Source: Aldehydirespirator sp965220645 (GTDB lineage: Bacteria; Actinomycetota; Acidimicrobiia; Acidimicrobiales; Aldehydirespiratoraceae). From it: DNA of 64,000 nucleotides. The notes beneath the pieces are model-generated. The model saw nothing but the letters and a program-made list of their open reading frames with translations. It was not told the DNA's origin and ran no database searches. Shown piece after piece: positions 7,425 to 17,611 of the stretch (positions are counted from its first letter, which is position 1; each line of letters starts with the position of its first letter). The position numbers were made by a program, and so were the translations under genes. The stretch is from the NCBI GenBank assembly GCA_965220645.1, contig OZ244836.1, forward strand, positions 2,232,001 through 2,296,000. The letters are read 5' to 3'.

Positions 7425-8180
7425 TCAGCCCCGGCCCACCAGGGGCATGCCGTTGGCCATGACGGTCATGGTGAGCACGTTGGTGTCGGGGGGCAGCCCG
7501 GCCATGTAGGCCACGGCCCGGCCGACGTCGGCCGCGTCCATGGTCGGCTCGGGCCTGATGTTTCCGTCGGCCTGGGGGACGCCCTCATGCATCCGGGTGG
7601 TGAGAGGGGTCAGGGCGTTGCCGATGTCGATCTGGCCGCAGGTGATGCCGAAGGGCCGGCCGTCGAGCGACAGCGACTTGGTCAGCCCGGTGATGGCGTG
7701 CTTGGTGGCCGTGTAGGGAGCGCTGTTGGGCCTGGGCACATGGGCCGACACCGACCCGTTGTTGATGATCCGTCCCCCGGAGGGGTCCTGGGCCTTCATC
7801 AGCCGGACGGCGTGCTGGGCGCACAGGAACGAGCCGGTGAGGTTCACGTCCACCACCCGCTGCCACTGCTCGAAGTCGAGCTCGTCGATCGGCACCGGCG
7901 GGGCGGCCGTGCCCGCATTGTTGAACAGCAGGTCGAGGCGGCCGTGATCGGCGCGCACCCGATCGAACAGGGCCGCGACCGAGGCCGGGTCGCTCACGTC
8001 GGCGGCCAGCACCGAACCGGACCCGCCCCCGCGCTCGCACTCCTCGATCGTCTCGGCCAGCGGGTGGGCTCGCCGGCCCACCGCCACCACATGCCACCCG
8101 TCGCGGGCCAGGGCCGTCGCGGCAGCACGGCCCACGCCGGAGCCGGCTCCGGTCACCAGCGCGATCTTGCCGTCATGCAT
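7425..8180 (-). CDS. Short-chain dehydrogenase/reductase
   Basis: This is a 251-residue classical SDR. The cofactor motif T-G-A-G-S-G-V-G is near residues 10-17, N-N-A-G near 87 and the catalytic Ser...Y-T-A-T-K near 150-160. It lies 52 bases upstream of the DenD-like gene on the same strand, so the two may be co-transcribed and act on related hydroxy-acids or sugars. The ATG at 8180 is chosen because the Rossmann strand starts only 6 residues later, which is normal for SDRs. The substrate cannot be inferred. Confidence 0.85.
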   Translation of the reverse strand: MHDGKIALVTGAGSGVGRAAATALARDGWHVVAVGRRAHPLAETIEECERGGGSGSVLAADVSDPASVAALFDRVRADHGRLDLLFNNAGTAAPPVPIDELDFEQWQRVVDVNLTGSFLCAQHAVRLMKAQDPSGGRIINNGSVSAHVPRPNSAPYTATKHAITGLTKSLSLDGRPFGITCGQIDIGNALTPLTTRMHEGVPQADGNIRPEPTMDAADVGRAVAYMAGLPPDTNVLTMTVMANGMPLVGRG

Positions 8181-8259
8181 CGCCGTAAGGGTAGGCGCAC
8201 TACCGGCGGCGGCTATAGGCCGCCCCGCGTCCAAGTTGGTGGCGACAATGGACCTCTAG

Positions 8260-8288
8260 TGGCCGAATCGTCATCAATTTCGGCGCCA
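8260..8288. terminator. Stem-loop between SDR and katG
   Basis: GCCGAA (8262-8267) pairs with TTCGGC (8279-8284). The flanking TGG and CCA extend the stem across a one-base bulge. It lies just beyond the katG stop and upstream of the SDR start on the same strand, which suits a terminator of the furA-katG transcript. There is no T-tract. Confidence 0.4.
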
Positions 8289-8326
8289 CGAGTCGAACGC
8301 ACGGCGACTCAAGCCGCCTTTGAACC

Positions 8327-10549
<2,223 letters not shown>

Positions 10550-10589
10550 CAATGCTCCTTGATTGATTGGGGGGTTGATGGTTTCGATC

Positions 10590-11030
10590 TCAAGATTTCT
10601 GGCCGGCGGGGACGGACGCTTTCTGGCAGGCACCGCAGAGGCCCCAGTAGATGACCTCTGCCTCGTCGATGGCGTAGCCGAAGTCGTCGTCGACCTCCAG
10701 GCACGGCCGGTAGCCGGCCGCGCAGTCGACGTCGACCATCTGGCCGCAGTGGCGGCACACCAGATGGTGGTGGTTGTCGTCGACCCGGTCCTCGTAGCGG
10801 GCCGGCGACCGGGCCGGCTGGATGCGCCGGATCAGGCCCTTGTCGGCCAGCACGCCCAACGAGTCGAACACCGCCTGGCGCGACACTGCCCCGATGCTGG
10901 CCCGCACATCGTTGACGAGGTCGTCGGCGGTGGCGTGGGGGCGGGCCGACACTGCGTTCAGCACGGCCAGCCGCTGGGCGGTCACCTGGATCCCGTGGTC
11001 TCGCAACAGCTGCCGGGCGTCTTGGATCAT
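10590..11030 (-). CDS. furA: Fur-family repressor FurA
   Basis: This 146-residue Fur-family metalloregulator has a winged helix at residues 1-85 (V-T-A-Q-R-L-A-V-L and V-S-R-Q-A-V-F-D-S-L) and a dimerisation domain with H-H-H-L-V-C-R-H-C-G and a second C-x2-C (C-G-A-C), which together form a structural zinc site. Position directly upstream of katG matches FurA/CatR, which represses its own operon and is relieved by peroxide or metal loss. The gene starts 66 bases from the next gene upstream, leaving a short AT-richer promoter region. Confidence 0.93.
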   Translation of the reverse strand: MIQDARQLLRDHGIQVTAQRLAVLNAVSARPHATADDLVNDVRASIGAVSRQAVFDSLGVLADKGLIRRIQPARSPARYEDRVDDNHHHLVCRHCGQMVDVDCAAGYRPCLEVDDDFGYAIDEAEVIYWGLCGACQKASVPAGQKS

Positions 11031-11096
11031 GGCGCCACTATAGCACCTATTCTAGACTCAATCCAAATTCAGGATCTATCTGGATTCAGGCGGTGT
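11031..11096 (-). promoter_or_regulatory. furA-katG promoter region with inverted repeat
   Basis: This 66-base gap is AT-richer than its surroundings. AATCCA (11060-11065) and TGGATT (11081-11086) form an inverted pair around AAATTCAGGATCTATC, and TTCTAGACT lies between them and furA. This would be the natural site of a FurA operator and furA promoter. I cannot assign exact -35/-10 boxes. Confidence 0.45.
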
Positions 11097-12068
11097 CTAG
11101 CTGTCCTGGGGAGCCATGACGCCGGTCCAGAACGACATCATGTCCTCGTAGAAGAGCGGCACGAGGTCGGGGTTGCCGGATATGTGGGCGCCCCGGACTC
11201 CGAAGCCGGCTTCGATGGAGTAGAGGAAGCCGTCGCGGTCGACCAGGTCGGGGTCGGGGTCGTCGGCGGTGGGCAGGCTGAAAGCACCGTCGTCGGCGAT
11301 GAAGACGGTGGGCGCTCCCGGCGTCACCGAGGCCTCGGGTATGTGCTCCAGGGGGGTGGTGCGGTCGAAGCTGTGGTTGGCGCCCGGCACGATCCGCACG
11401 GTGGCGTCACCGCCCGCGGCCCTCATGGCATGGATGTGGGCCTGGACCTGCACCGGCGGGCACCAGTCGTCGCGGTCGCCGATGATGGCCCGCACCCGGG
11501 TGGTGCCGATATCGGGGTCGAGGAACTGCTGTCCGGACCAGGGATAGGCGGCGTACACCCCGACGAGCTTGGGAGCACCCGCCGCGCCGGCGAGGTGCAC
11601 CGACGCCGCGTTGAGCACCGCCGAGCCGCCCCGGCTGTGGCCCTGGGCGCCGATCCGGGTCGAATCGATGTCGGGACGGGCCGCGAGGGCTCCGGCGGCG
11701 GCCAGGACGTCCCAGGCGCTGGCCGCGAACGAGAACTGGACCTGATTGTGAACCGTTGTGGCGACGCTCCGGGTGCTGAACGGGTCGATGGCGCAGGCCG
11801 CGATGGCGGCGTCGGTCACCGCTGCCGCGAGGGCCATGTGGTGCTCTTGGAGCCCGAGACTGCCCGGGGCGATGATCACCACCGGGTGCGGACCGGAGCC
11901 CTCCGGTAGGAAGAGCTTGGCCGGCAGGTCCTGGCCCGGCATGGAGCCGGTGCCGGAGATCGCTTGGTGGAAGTTCCTGGGGTTGGCCGACGGGACGGTC
12001 AGCGCCTCGCCGGCCAGACCGTTGGCCAGGCGGTAGGCGTCGTCGTGGATGGCGTCGGCTTCGGTCAC
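11097..12068 (-). CDS. Alpha/beta hydrolase
   Basis: This 323-residue alpha/beta hydrolase has the nucleophile elbow G-H-S-R-G-G, the acid in G-D-R-D-D-W and the histidine in G-A-N-H-S-F, with an oxyanion-type I-I-A-P-G-S-L-G. The fold is of the dienelactone hydrolase/acyl peptidase type, but the substrate is unknown. The start is taken as GTG at 12068, which overlaps the stop of a short upstream ORF as GTGA, so its translation is probably coupled to it. The upstream frame extension lacks hydrolase features. It reads toward furA and ends 66 bases before it. Confidence 0.8.
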   Translation of the reverse strand: MTEADAIHDDAYRLANGLAGEALTVPSANPRNFHQAISGTGSMPGQDLPAKLFLPEGSGPHPVVIIAPGSLGLQEHHMALAAAVTDAAIAACAIDPFSTRSVATTVHNQVQFSFAASAWDVLAAAGALAARPDIDSTRIGAQGHSRGGSAVLNAASVHLAGAAGAPKLVGVYAAYPWSGQQFLDPDIGTTRVRAIIGDRDDWCPPVQVQAHIHAMRAAGGDATVRIVPGANHSFDRTTPLEHIPEASVTPGAPTVFIADDGAFSLPTADDPDPDLVDRDGFLYSIEAGFGVRGAHISGNPDLVPLFYEDMMSFWTGVMAPQDS

Positions 12069-12178
12069 GTCGCGTCGAGCGCCGTGAGCCGCCGGCCCGA
12101 GCCTTTGAGGGCTCGCAGGTCGGGGACGGTGTAGTTGCGCCGGGTCGGCGTACGGCCGAATGTGTAGATGTTCTTCAT
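12065..12178 (-). pseudogene. Truncated PanB-like N-terminus, coupled to hydrolase
   Basis: This 37-codon ORF begins with a good ATG and reads Y-T-V-P-D-L-R-A-L-K-G-S-G-R-R-L-T before ending in TGA. That block resembles the N-terminus of ketopantoate hydroxymethyltransferase (PanB) or related TIM-barrel enzymes, where it is followed by a T-x-Y-D motif absent here. The stop overlaps the hydrolase GTG by four bases. It could be a 5' remnant whose ribosome binding site now feeds the hydrolase, or a genuine leader peptide. The family call is by motif memory. Confidence 0.4.
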
Positions 12179-12255
12179 AGCGTGTGCGCCAGAGGCTAGG
12201 GGTTGCCGGCACCAGCTGTCAGCATGCCGTCGGTGTGATCGAGGGGAGACGATTC

Positions 12256-13509
12256 GTGCTTGATATTGACTCCGGTGCTGCATCCAACCCGGCCTTCGCG
12301 GGGTGGGAGGCGGCCGGTCTGCGCGCCCCGGACATGGACGCCGTCCGTGCGTGGCGGCTCCAGCAGCTCCGGGACCAGCTCGAGGCCGAGGACCTAGCGG
12401 GCATCGTGCTGTTCGACCCGCTCAACATCCGCTACGCCGTCGACGCGACCAACATGCAGGTGTGGACCACCCACAACCCGGTGCGGTACGCGTTCGTGGC
12501 CACCGACGGCCCGATCGTCCTCTTCGACCTGGCCCGCTGCGAGCACCTGGTCGAACATCTGCCGCTGATCGACGAGATCAGGCCGGCCACGGGCTGGTTC
12601 TTCTTCGAGAACGGCCCCCGGGAGGCCGAGGCGGCCGACCGGTGGGCTGACGAGATCGCCGACCTGGTGCGGCTCCACGGCCGGGGCAGCCTCCGGGTCG
12701 CGCTCGACAAGTGCGAGTCCCTCGGGCTGGCTGCCCTCCAGCGCCGGGGCCTGGAGCCCGTTGCCACCATGCGCTTCACCGAACTGGCCCGCTACCGCAA
12801 GCATCCCGAGGAGATCGTCGCCATGCGGCGGGCCGTCCACGCCGCCCAGGAGGCCGTGGACGAGATGTGGCAGGCGCTGCAGCCCGGGATCACCGAGGCC
12901 GAGCTGTGGGCGCACCTGCACGCCGGCAACATCGCCCGCGGGGGAGAGTGGGTCGAGACCCGGCTGCTGTCGAGCGGTCCGCGCACCAACCCGTGGTTCG
13001 CGGAGTGCTCCCACCGGGTGATCTCCGCCGGCGACCTCGTCTGCTTCGACACCGACCTGATCGGCCCCTACGGCTACGCGGTCGACATGTCCCGCAGCTG
13101 GGTCACACCCGGCCGCAAGCCCACTGCGCACCAGCAGTCGCTGCACGGGCTCGCCTGCGACGTCCTGGCCCACAACCGTGCCCTCCTCGCGCCCGGACTC
13201 TCCTTCAGGGAGTTCGCCGAGCGCAGCTACCAGCTGCCCGAGCCCTACCTGGCCAACCGGTACGCAGACATCGCCCACGGCCTGGGCCTGTCCACCGAGT
13301 ATCCCATGATCTACGACATCGAGGACTGGGACGCCTACGGCTACGACGGGGTCATCGAGGACGGCGTGGTCATGTGCCTGGAGGTCTACGTCGGCGAGCC
13401 CGGCGGCCACGAGGGCGTCAAGCTGGAGAACCAGCTGCACGTGACCTCCGACGGCGTCGAGGTGCTCGACACCTTCGGGATGGAGCTGATCCCGCACCTG
13501 GCGGGCTAG
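12256..13509 (+). CDS. M24 metallopeptidase-fold protein, DddP-like
   Basis: This 417-residue protein has the creatinase N-domain (residues 1-175) and a pita-bread M24 domain. Metal ligands appear as Asp265, Asp267, Asp277, His341, Glu376 and Glu391. This spacing equals, with a constant offset of 30, the ligands I recall for the DMSP lyase DddP (295, 297, 307, 371, 406, 421). The surrounding P-L-N-I-R-Y and N-M-Q-V-W-T-T-H-N-P-V-R-Y-A are also DddP-like. The position of DddP's catalytic Asp377 is Thr347 here, so lyase activity is doubtful. GTG 12256 is chosen because GAGGGGA lies 8 bases upstream. It is followed by a DmdA/GcvT-like gene. Confidence 0.75.
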   Translation: MLDIDSGAASNPAFAGWEAAGLRAPDMDAVRAWRLQQLRDQLEAEDLAGIVLFDPLNIRYAVDATNMQVWTTHNPVRYAFVATDGPIVLFDLARCEHLVEHLPLIDEIRPATGWFFFENGPREAEAADRWADEIADLVRLHGRGSLRVALDKCESLGLAALQRRGLEPVATMRFTELARYRKHPEEIVAMRRAVHAAQEAVDEMWQALQPGITEAELWAHLHAGNIARGGEWVETRLLSSGPRTNPWFAECSHRVISAGDLVCFDTDLIGPYGYAVDMSRSWVTPGRKPTAHQQSLHGLACDVLAHNRALLAPGLSFREFAERSYQLPEPYLANRYADIAHGLGLSTEYPMIYDIEDWDAYGYDGVIEDGVVMCLEVYVGEPGGHEGVKLENQLHVTSDGVEVLDTFGMELIPHLAG

Positions 13510-13604
13510 CCGCGGAGGCTCAGCGAGGCGCGGCAGCCGGCGTACCGACCTAAGGCGTGGGGTGGCTACCCTGAGCCGCCCTCAAAGAAGATTTCGAGGT
13601 ATGG

Positions 13605-14795
13605 ATGGCCCAGGACAAGCACTTCTACATCGAGTCGTTCGACACGGTCCAGCTGACCTCGTTCCGGATCGAGCAGTCTCCCTTCGCCGACCGGTACGTG
13701 ACCGATGAGACCATCTTCGGCATGTACTGCGGCCGGCTGTACCCCCTGAAGATGTCCCGCGACGAGGACCCAATCGACAACTACTGGAAGCTGCGCCGGG
13801 GCGTCATGCTGTACGACGTCCCGGAGAAGCCGGTCGAGATCCTCGGCCCGGACGCCGGCCGGCTGCTGGAGCGAGTCCTCACCTGCAGGGTCGAGACGCT
13901 TGCACCGGGGCGGGCCCGCTACGGCCTCGCCTGCCACGAAGACGGCACCATCCTGATGGATGGCGTGGTCATGCGCCTCGCGGAGGACCGCTACCTGTAC
14001 GTCAAGGCCAACGGCGAGTTCGAGAGCTGGCTCGAGGCCAACGCCATCGGACTCGACGTTCAGGTCTCGGACCCGCACTCGCGGGTGCTGCAGATCCAGG
14101 GACCAAGATCGCTGGACGTGCTCGACTCGGCCATAGGCGGAGGGCTGTCGGAGGAGTACAAGTACTTCCACGCCGACTTCTTCGATGTCTGCGGCCAGAG
14201 GCTGTGGGTCTCGCGCACCGGGTGGACGGGGGAGGTGGGAGTCGAGATCTACGGCAACACCGGTCCGGAGCCCACCGACCACGAGGCCCTCTGGGACGGC
14301 CTGCTGGCCTGCGGGAAACCCTTCGGAATGGAGTTCAGCTCGTCGTCATCGATGGGCATCCGGCGCATCGAGTCAGGGATCCTCGACAACGGAAGCGACA
14401 TCGAGCCCGGTCTGACCCCCTACGGCGCCGGCCTCGGGCAGTTCGTCAAGCTCGACAAGGACGACTTCATCGGCCGGGCCGCGCTGGAGACAGCCGACCG
14501 CAGCCAGTTGCTGTTCGGCCTGGTGTGCGCCACCGCCACACCGGAAGCCGGCATGAGCGTCCATTCCGGTGACGGCCCGGTGGGGCACATGACGATCGGA
14601 ACGTGGTCGCCCACACTCGACACCGGAGTCGGCTACGTGCGCTTCGATCAGCCTCTGCCGGGCGACGACTGGCTCGGCAAGACAGTCCTCCTGCACGACC
14701 ACGACGAGACCCGGCATGAGGCCACCGTCGACACGCTCCCGTTCGTGGACAAGGAGAAGCAGCTGCCCCGCGCCCCATGGGTGCCGGGGGATTGA
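13605..14795 (+). CDS. Aminomethyltransferase-fold protein (GcvT/DmdA-like)
   Basis: This 396-residue protein belongs to the tetrahydrofolate-dependent GcvT superfamily, which includes glycine-cleavage T protein, DMSP demethylase DmdA and methylamine-type demethylases. Recognisable blocks are R-G-V-M-L-Y-D-V-P near residue 66, L-T-C-R-V (about 91), Q-I-Q-G-P-R-S near 165, R-T-G-W-T-G-E-V-G-V-E-I-Y near 204 and R-R-I-E-S-G-I-L. It probably moves a methyl or methylene group from a small sulfur or nitrogen compound to folate. The adjacency to a DddP-like M24 protein suggests a shared catabolic substrate such as a methylated osmolyte. No other glycine cleavage genes are nearby, so it is not ordinary GcvT. 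Confidence 0.8.
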   Translation: MAQDKHFYIESFDTVQLTSFRIEQSPFADRYVTDETIFGMYCGRLYPLKMSRDEDPIDNYWKLRRGVMLYDVPEKPVEILGPDAGRLLERVLTCRVETLAPGRARYGLACHEDGTILMDGVVMRLAEDRYLYVKANGEFESWLEANAIGLDVQVSDPHSRVLQIQGPRSLDVLDSAIGGGLSEEYKYFHADFFDVCGQRLWVSRTGWTGEVGVEIYGNTGPEPTDHEALWDGLLACGKPFGMEFSSSSSMGIRRIESGILDNGSDIEPGLTPYGAGLGQFVKLDKDDFIGRAALETADRSQLLFGLVCATATPEAGMSVHSGDGPVGHMTIGTWSPTLDTGVGYVRFDQPLPGDDWLGKTVLLHDHDETRHEATVDTLPFVDKEKQLPRAPWVPGD

Positions 14796-14798
14796 GTC

Positions 14799-14924
14799 AC
14801 CCTGGCTCGCATCGCGGTCATGCGCGCCGACGAGATCGTGGAGCAGCAAGCGACCGAGACCCTGTTCGCCCGCCCGGAGCACCACTACACCCGCAGCCTG
14901 CTCGCCTCCTCGCTGACCGTCTAG
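14799..14924 (+). pseudogene. Oligopeptide ABC ATPase fragment (C-terminal part of NBD)
   Basis: Directly after the preceding gene's stop, and in the same frame, the sequence reads I-A-V-M-R-A-D-E-I-V-E-Q, then L-F-A-R-P-E-H-H-Y-T-R-S-L-L-A-S before a stop at 14924. This is the end of the nucleotide-binding domain of DppD/OppD-type ATPases (usually V-M-x-x-G-x-I-V-E-x-G...HPYT-R-x-L-L). No Walker motifs precede it. The remaining C-terminal extension of the same family is found on the opposite strand at 22937-23140. Confidence 0.7.
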
Positions 14925-14949
14925 TGAGTGTCCATGGGCCGGGACGCCG

Positions 14950-16425
14950 CTAAGAGATGCGCATGGCTCGGGTGCCCAGCTCCACCAGGAGGCGCTGCTC
15001 GGGATCGGAGAGGTCGACATCGAGGACGTCGAGGATGCGCTTGATGCGGTAGCGGACGGTGTTGCGGTGTACACGCAGTTGGTGAGCGGTCTGCTTGATG
15101 CTCTGGCCGGAGTCCAGATAGGCGCGCAGGGTGTTGATCGCCTCGGTGGCGTTCTTGTCGCTCAGCCGGGCCAGCGGCGCCAGGATCTCGTCGATCGTGG
15201 CCCTGACGTCGTCGATCTCGTACCACCGGATCAAGGCCCTGGCGAACCCGAGCCTGTCGAAGTGGTGAAGGCGGTTGTAGGCGTTGTCGGCCTGGGCGGC
15301 CCGCAGGGCCGATGTCGCCTCGTCGACGGTGCTGCGCAGCCCGCCGGCCCCGCTTTGCACGGTTCCCACGCCTGCGGCCCATTCCAGTGCCGGACCGAGC
15401 GCGCCGAGCCGGACCAGACCGGACTGGAGCCGGTCCTGGAGGATCGCCGAGTGCCGGCTGTTTCGCCGCGGCTCGCTCATCACCAGCAGCACCGATGTGT
15501 TGGTGCCGGCCGTGGTCCAGGAGGGGTCGCCGCAGGAGACACCGTCGCTCAGCAGCCGGGCCGCCCGCAGTTGGCGGCGGTACCGGTCGGTGACGTCGCT
15601 CACTCCGGAGGCGACATTGTGGAGGTCGACCCGGGCCGCGAGGTGGTGGCCGTCGACCGGGAACCCGCTGCGACGGAGCCGGGTCAGGGCATCGGCGCCG
15701 GTGTAGGGATCGCTGAGCAGGAACTCGTTGAGCAGGTCGCCCCGCGACTGCACCGGGAAGTTCGCGGCTTCGAAGTCGCGGCGCAGGATCAGTTCGATGG
15801 CCCGGCCGGCGTAGACCAGCGCGGTCCGCACGACGACGTCTGGCGTCGCGGTGTCGACCACGAGGAAGGCCGGCTGTCCCGTCCCGGCGTCCAGCGCGAT
15901 CGCAGGGGAGTCACCAGGATCGGCCTCGATGCTGATGTCGCATTCGAGTTCCGCGGCCAGGCGGGCCAATAGCGAGTCGACGTGCTCGTCCCGCGATTCG
16001 TAGCCGTCGACGATCGCGCAGATGGTCTCCAGCCGGGTGACGGCCTCCCGGGTCCCGCCCAGGCTCACGTCCCGCACCCGCACCGCGAGAGCGGCCACAT
16101 CGGCGGCCGGGTCCAGGGCGACGAGCGCGATGCCCTTGTGCTCGGCGGTTCGCAGCGCGGTGGCCGACGGCTCGCCCGCCGAGCCCGACAGCGCCAGGCC
16201 GGCAACGCTGTCGGGCAGTTCTCCCAGGGCGAGATCGAATCGGTACGACGCCGCGTCGGCAGACAGGTGCGGGGCAAGCACCACCAGCGTCCCGGGCGCG
16301 GCCGCCGCCATTCCCGTGTAGTCGTCGACCATCTGAACCGACGCCAGCAGGCGGTTCAGGGAGGCCGGGGCAGCGTGCAACACCGCGATGGACGGGTCGC
16401 GATCGACGAGATCCCTCAACAGCAC
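14950..16425 (-). CDS. PucR/CdaR-family transcriptional regulator
   Basis: This 491-residue protein has an N-terminal PucR-type sensor region (V-L-H-A-A-P-A-S-L-N-R at the start), a GGDEF-like middle domain and a C-terminal helix-turn-helix of the PucR family. The last part is visible as Q-S-I-K-Q-T-A-H-Q-L-R-V-H-R-N-T-V-R-Y-R (about residues 446-465). Family members sense catabolic substrates such as purines, allantoin or sugar acids. It is divergent from the DUF917-hydantoinase-ABC operon, so it is the likely activator or repressor of that operon and of itself through the palindrome between them. Confidence 0.88.
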   Translation of the reverse strand: MLLRDLVDRDPSIAVLHAAPASLNRLLASVQMVDDYTGMAAAAPGTLVVLAPHLSADAASYRFDLALGELPDSVAGLALSGSAGEPSATALRTAEHKGIALVALDPAADVAALAVRVRDVSLGGTREAVTRLETICAIVDGYESRDEHVDSLLARLAAELECDISIEADPGDSPAIALDAGTGQPAFLVVDTATPDVVVRTALVYAGRAIELILRRDFEAANFPVQSRGDLLNEFLLSDPYTGADALTRLRRSGFPVDGHHLAARVDLHNVASGVSDVTDRYRRQLRAARLLSDGVSCGDPSWTTAGTNTSVLLVMSEPRRNSRHSAILQDRLQSGLVRLGALGPALEWAAGVGTVQSGAGGLRSTVDEATSALRAAQADNAYNRLHHFDRLGFARALIRWYEIDDVRATIDEILAPLARLSDKNATEAINTLRAYLDSGQSIKQTAHQLRVHRNTVRYRIKRILDVLDVDLSDPEQRLLVELGTRAMRIS

Positions 16426-16445
16426 CGCCTACATCGTGGCATGGC

Positions 16446-16490
16446 TGTGCACAATGCACAAGAGTTGGCAGTTGTATTGACTAATGCACA
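16446..16490. promoter_or_regulatory. Divergent operator with TGCACA half-sites
   Basis: TGTGCA (16446-16451) and TGCACA (16455-16460) form a perfect palindrome with a 3-base spacer, and a third copy, TGCACA, lies at 16485-16490. TTGACT precedes the third half-site and could be a -35 element for the rightward operon. The site lies between the divergent PucR-type gene and the DUF917 operon, the expected location of the regulator's operator. Confidence 0.6.
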
Positions 16491-16537
16491 AATCCGGCCG
16501 GTCGTCGGGGTTGCAACCGGGACTACGGTCGTGTCCG

Positions 16538-17611
16538 GTGCTAGAGATCGGGACCCAGGAGCTGGAGTGGCTCTCCCTCGGCGCGGCGATCTTCGGAGCG
16601 GGCGGCGGGGGCGATCCCCGGCTGGGCCATCACATGGCGTCGCAGGCCATCTCCCGTTCGGGTCCGGTGCAGCTTCTCGACCTGGACGAGCTGGACGACG
16701 ACCGGCTGATTCTGCCCATCTGCATGATGGGCGCGACCACGGTCATGGTCGAGAAGTTCGGAGCCGGCACCGAGGCGCTGCGCCTGCAGGAGGCGGTCGA
16801 GAACGAGACCGGCACGCAAGTGGCGGCCATCTGTTGTCTGGAGCTCGGGGGACTGAACGGTGTCGTGCCCTTCTCGTGGGCGGCGCGCGCCAACCTCCCG
16901 GTGGTCGATGCCGATCTCATGGGCCGGGCGTTCCCCGAGCTCCAGATGACAACCGCGCACCTGGCGGGCGTGCCGGCGACCCCCGCGGTGATGACCGATG
17001 AGCGGGGCAACGTCGTCACGCTGACGACCACCACCGCGGTGTGGGCCGAGGATATCGCCCGTTCGGTGTGCACGACCATGGGGGCCGAGGCCACCATCTG
17101 CCTGTATCCCATGACCGTCGGCACGGCCCGGCGGGCCACCGTCAGGAACTCGATCACCCGGGCCATCACCGCGGGGCGGGTGATGCTCGAGGTCGCCGAC
17201 GAGCCGGTGACGGCTCTGTGCGAGCACCTGGACGGCTACCCGCTCATCGAGGGCAAGGTCGTCGACGTCGACCGCCAGACGACCGAGGGCTTCGCCCGGG
17301 GATCGGCGGTGATCGAGGGCATCGGGGCGTGCAGTGGGCGCGTTGCTCGCCTCGAGTTCCAGAACGAGAACACCGTGCTGATCGAGGACGGCAGGGTGCG
17401 GGCCAGCGTGCCCGACATCATCACCGCCGTCGACCTGCACACCGCACGGCCCATCGTCACCGAGCTGCTGCGCTACGGGCAGCTCGTCTCGATCGTGGGC
17501 CTGCCCATAGACAGCCTCTGGCGCACCCCCGCAGGCCTCGCGGTGGCCGGTCCCCGCGCCTTCGACTACGACTTCGAGTACCGCCCCGTGGAGGACATCA
17601 ATGCCCGGTGA
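16538..17611 (+). CDS. DUF917 family protein
   Basis: This 357-residue protein is a DUF917 member (S-methyl thiohydantoin desulfurase family), which typically pairs with hydantoinase/oxoprolinase subunits. The N-terminal G-A-A-I-F-G-A-G-G-G-G-D-P block and a middle E-L-G-G-L-N-G segment are characteristic. The GTG at 16538 is chosen because L-G-A-A-I-F-G-A-G-G-G-G then falls at the usual place; the upstream frame extends into the operator region. It overlaps the hydantoinase gene by 11 bases. The expected role is opening or processing a cyclic amide imported by the downstream ABC system. The exact substrate is unknown. Confidence 0.85.
   Translation: MLEIGTQELEWLSLGAAIFGAGGGGDPRLGHHMASQAISRSGPVQLLDLDELDDDRLILPICMMGATTVMVEKFGAGTEALRLQEAVENETGTQVAAICCLELGGLNGVVPFSWAARANLPVVDADLMGRAFPELQMTTAHLAGVPATPAVMTDERGNVVTLTTTTAVWAEDIARSVCTTMGAEATICLYPMTVGTARRATVRNSITRAITAGRVMLEVADEPVTALCEHLDGYPLIEGKVVDVDRQTTEGFARGSAVIEGIGACSGRVARLEFQNENTVLIEDGRVRASVPDIITAVDLHTARPIVTELLRYGQLVSIVGLPIDSLWRTPAGLAVAGPRAFDYDFEYRPVEDINAR

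Noticed and set aside
14793..14924. Possible UGA read-through joining the DmdA-like gene to the following 43 codons
   Set aside because: The frame continues past the UGA, but what follows is a piece of an oligopeptide ABC ATPase. The DmdA-like protein already has a normal C-terminus, and the sequence after the UGA is not family-conserved Cys context. It is a chance in-frame abutment.
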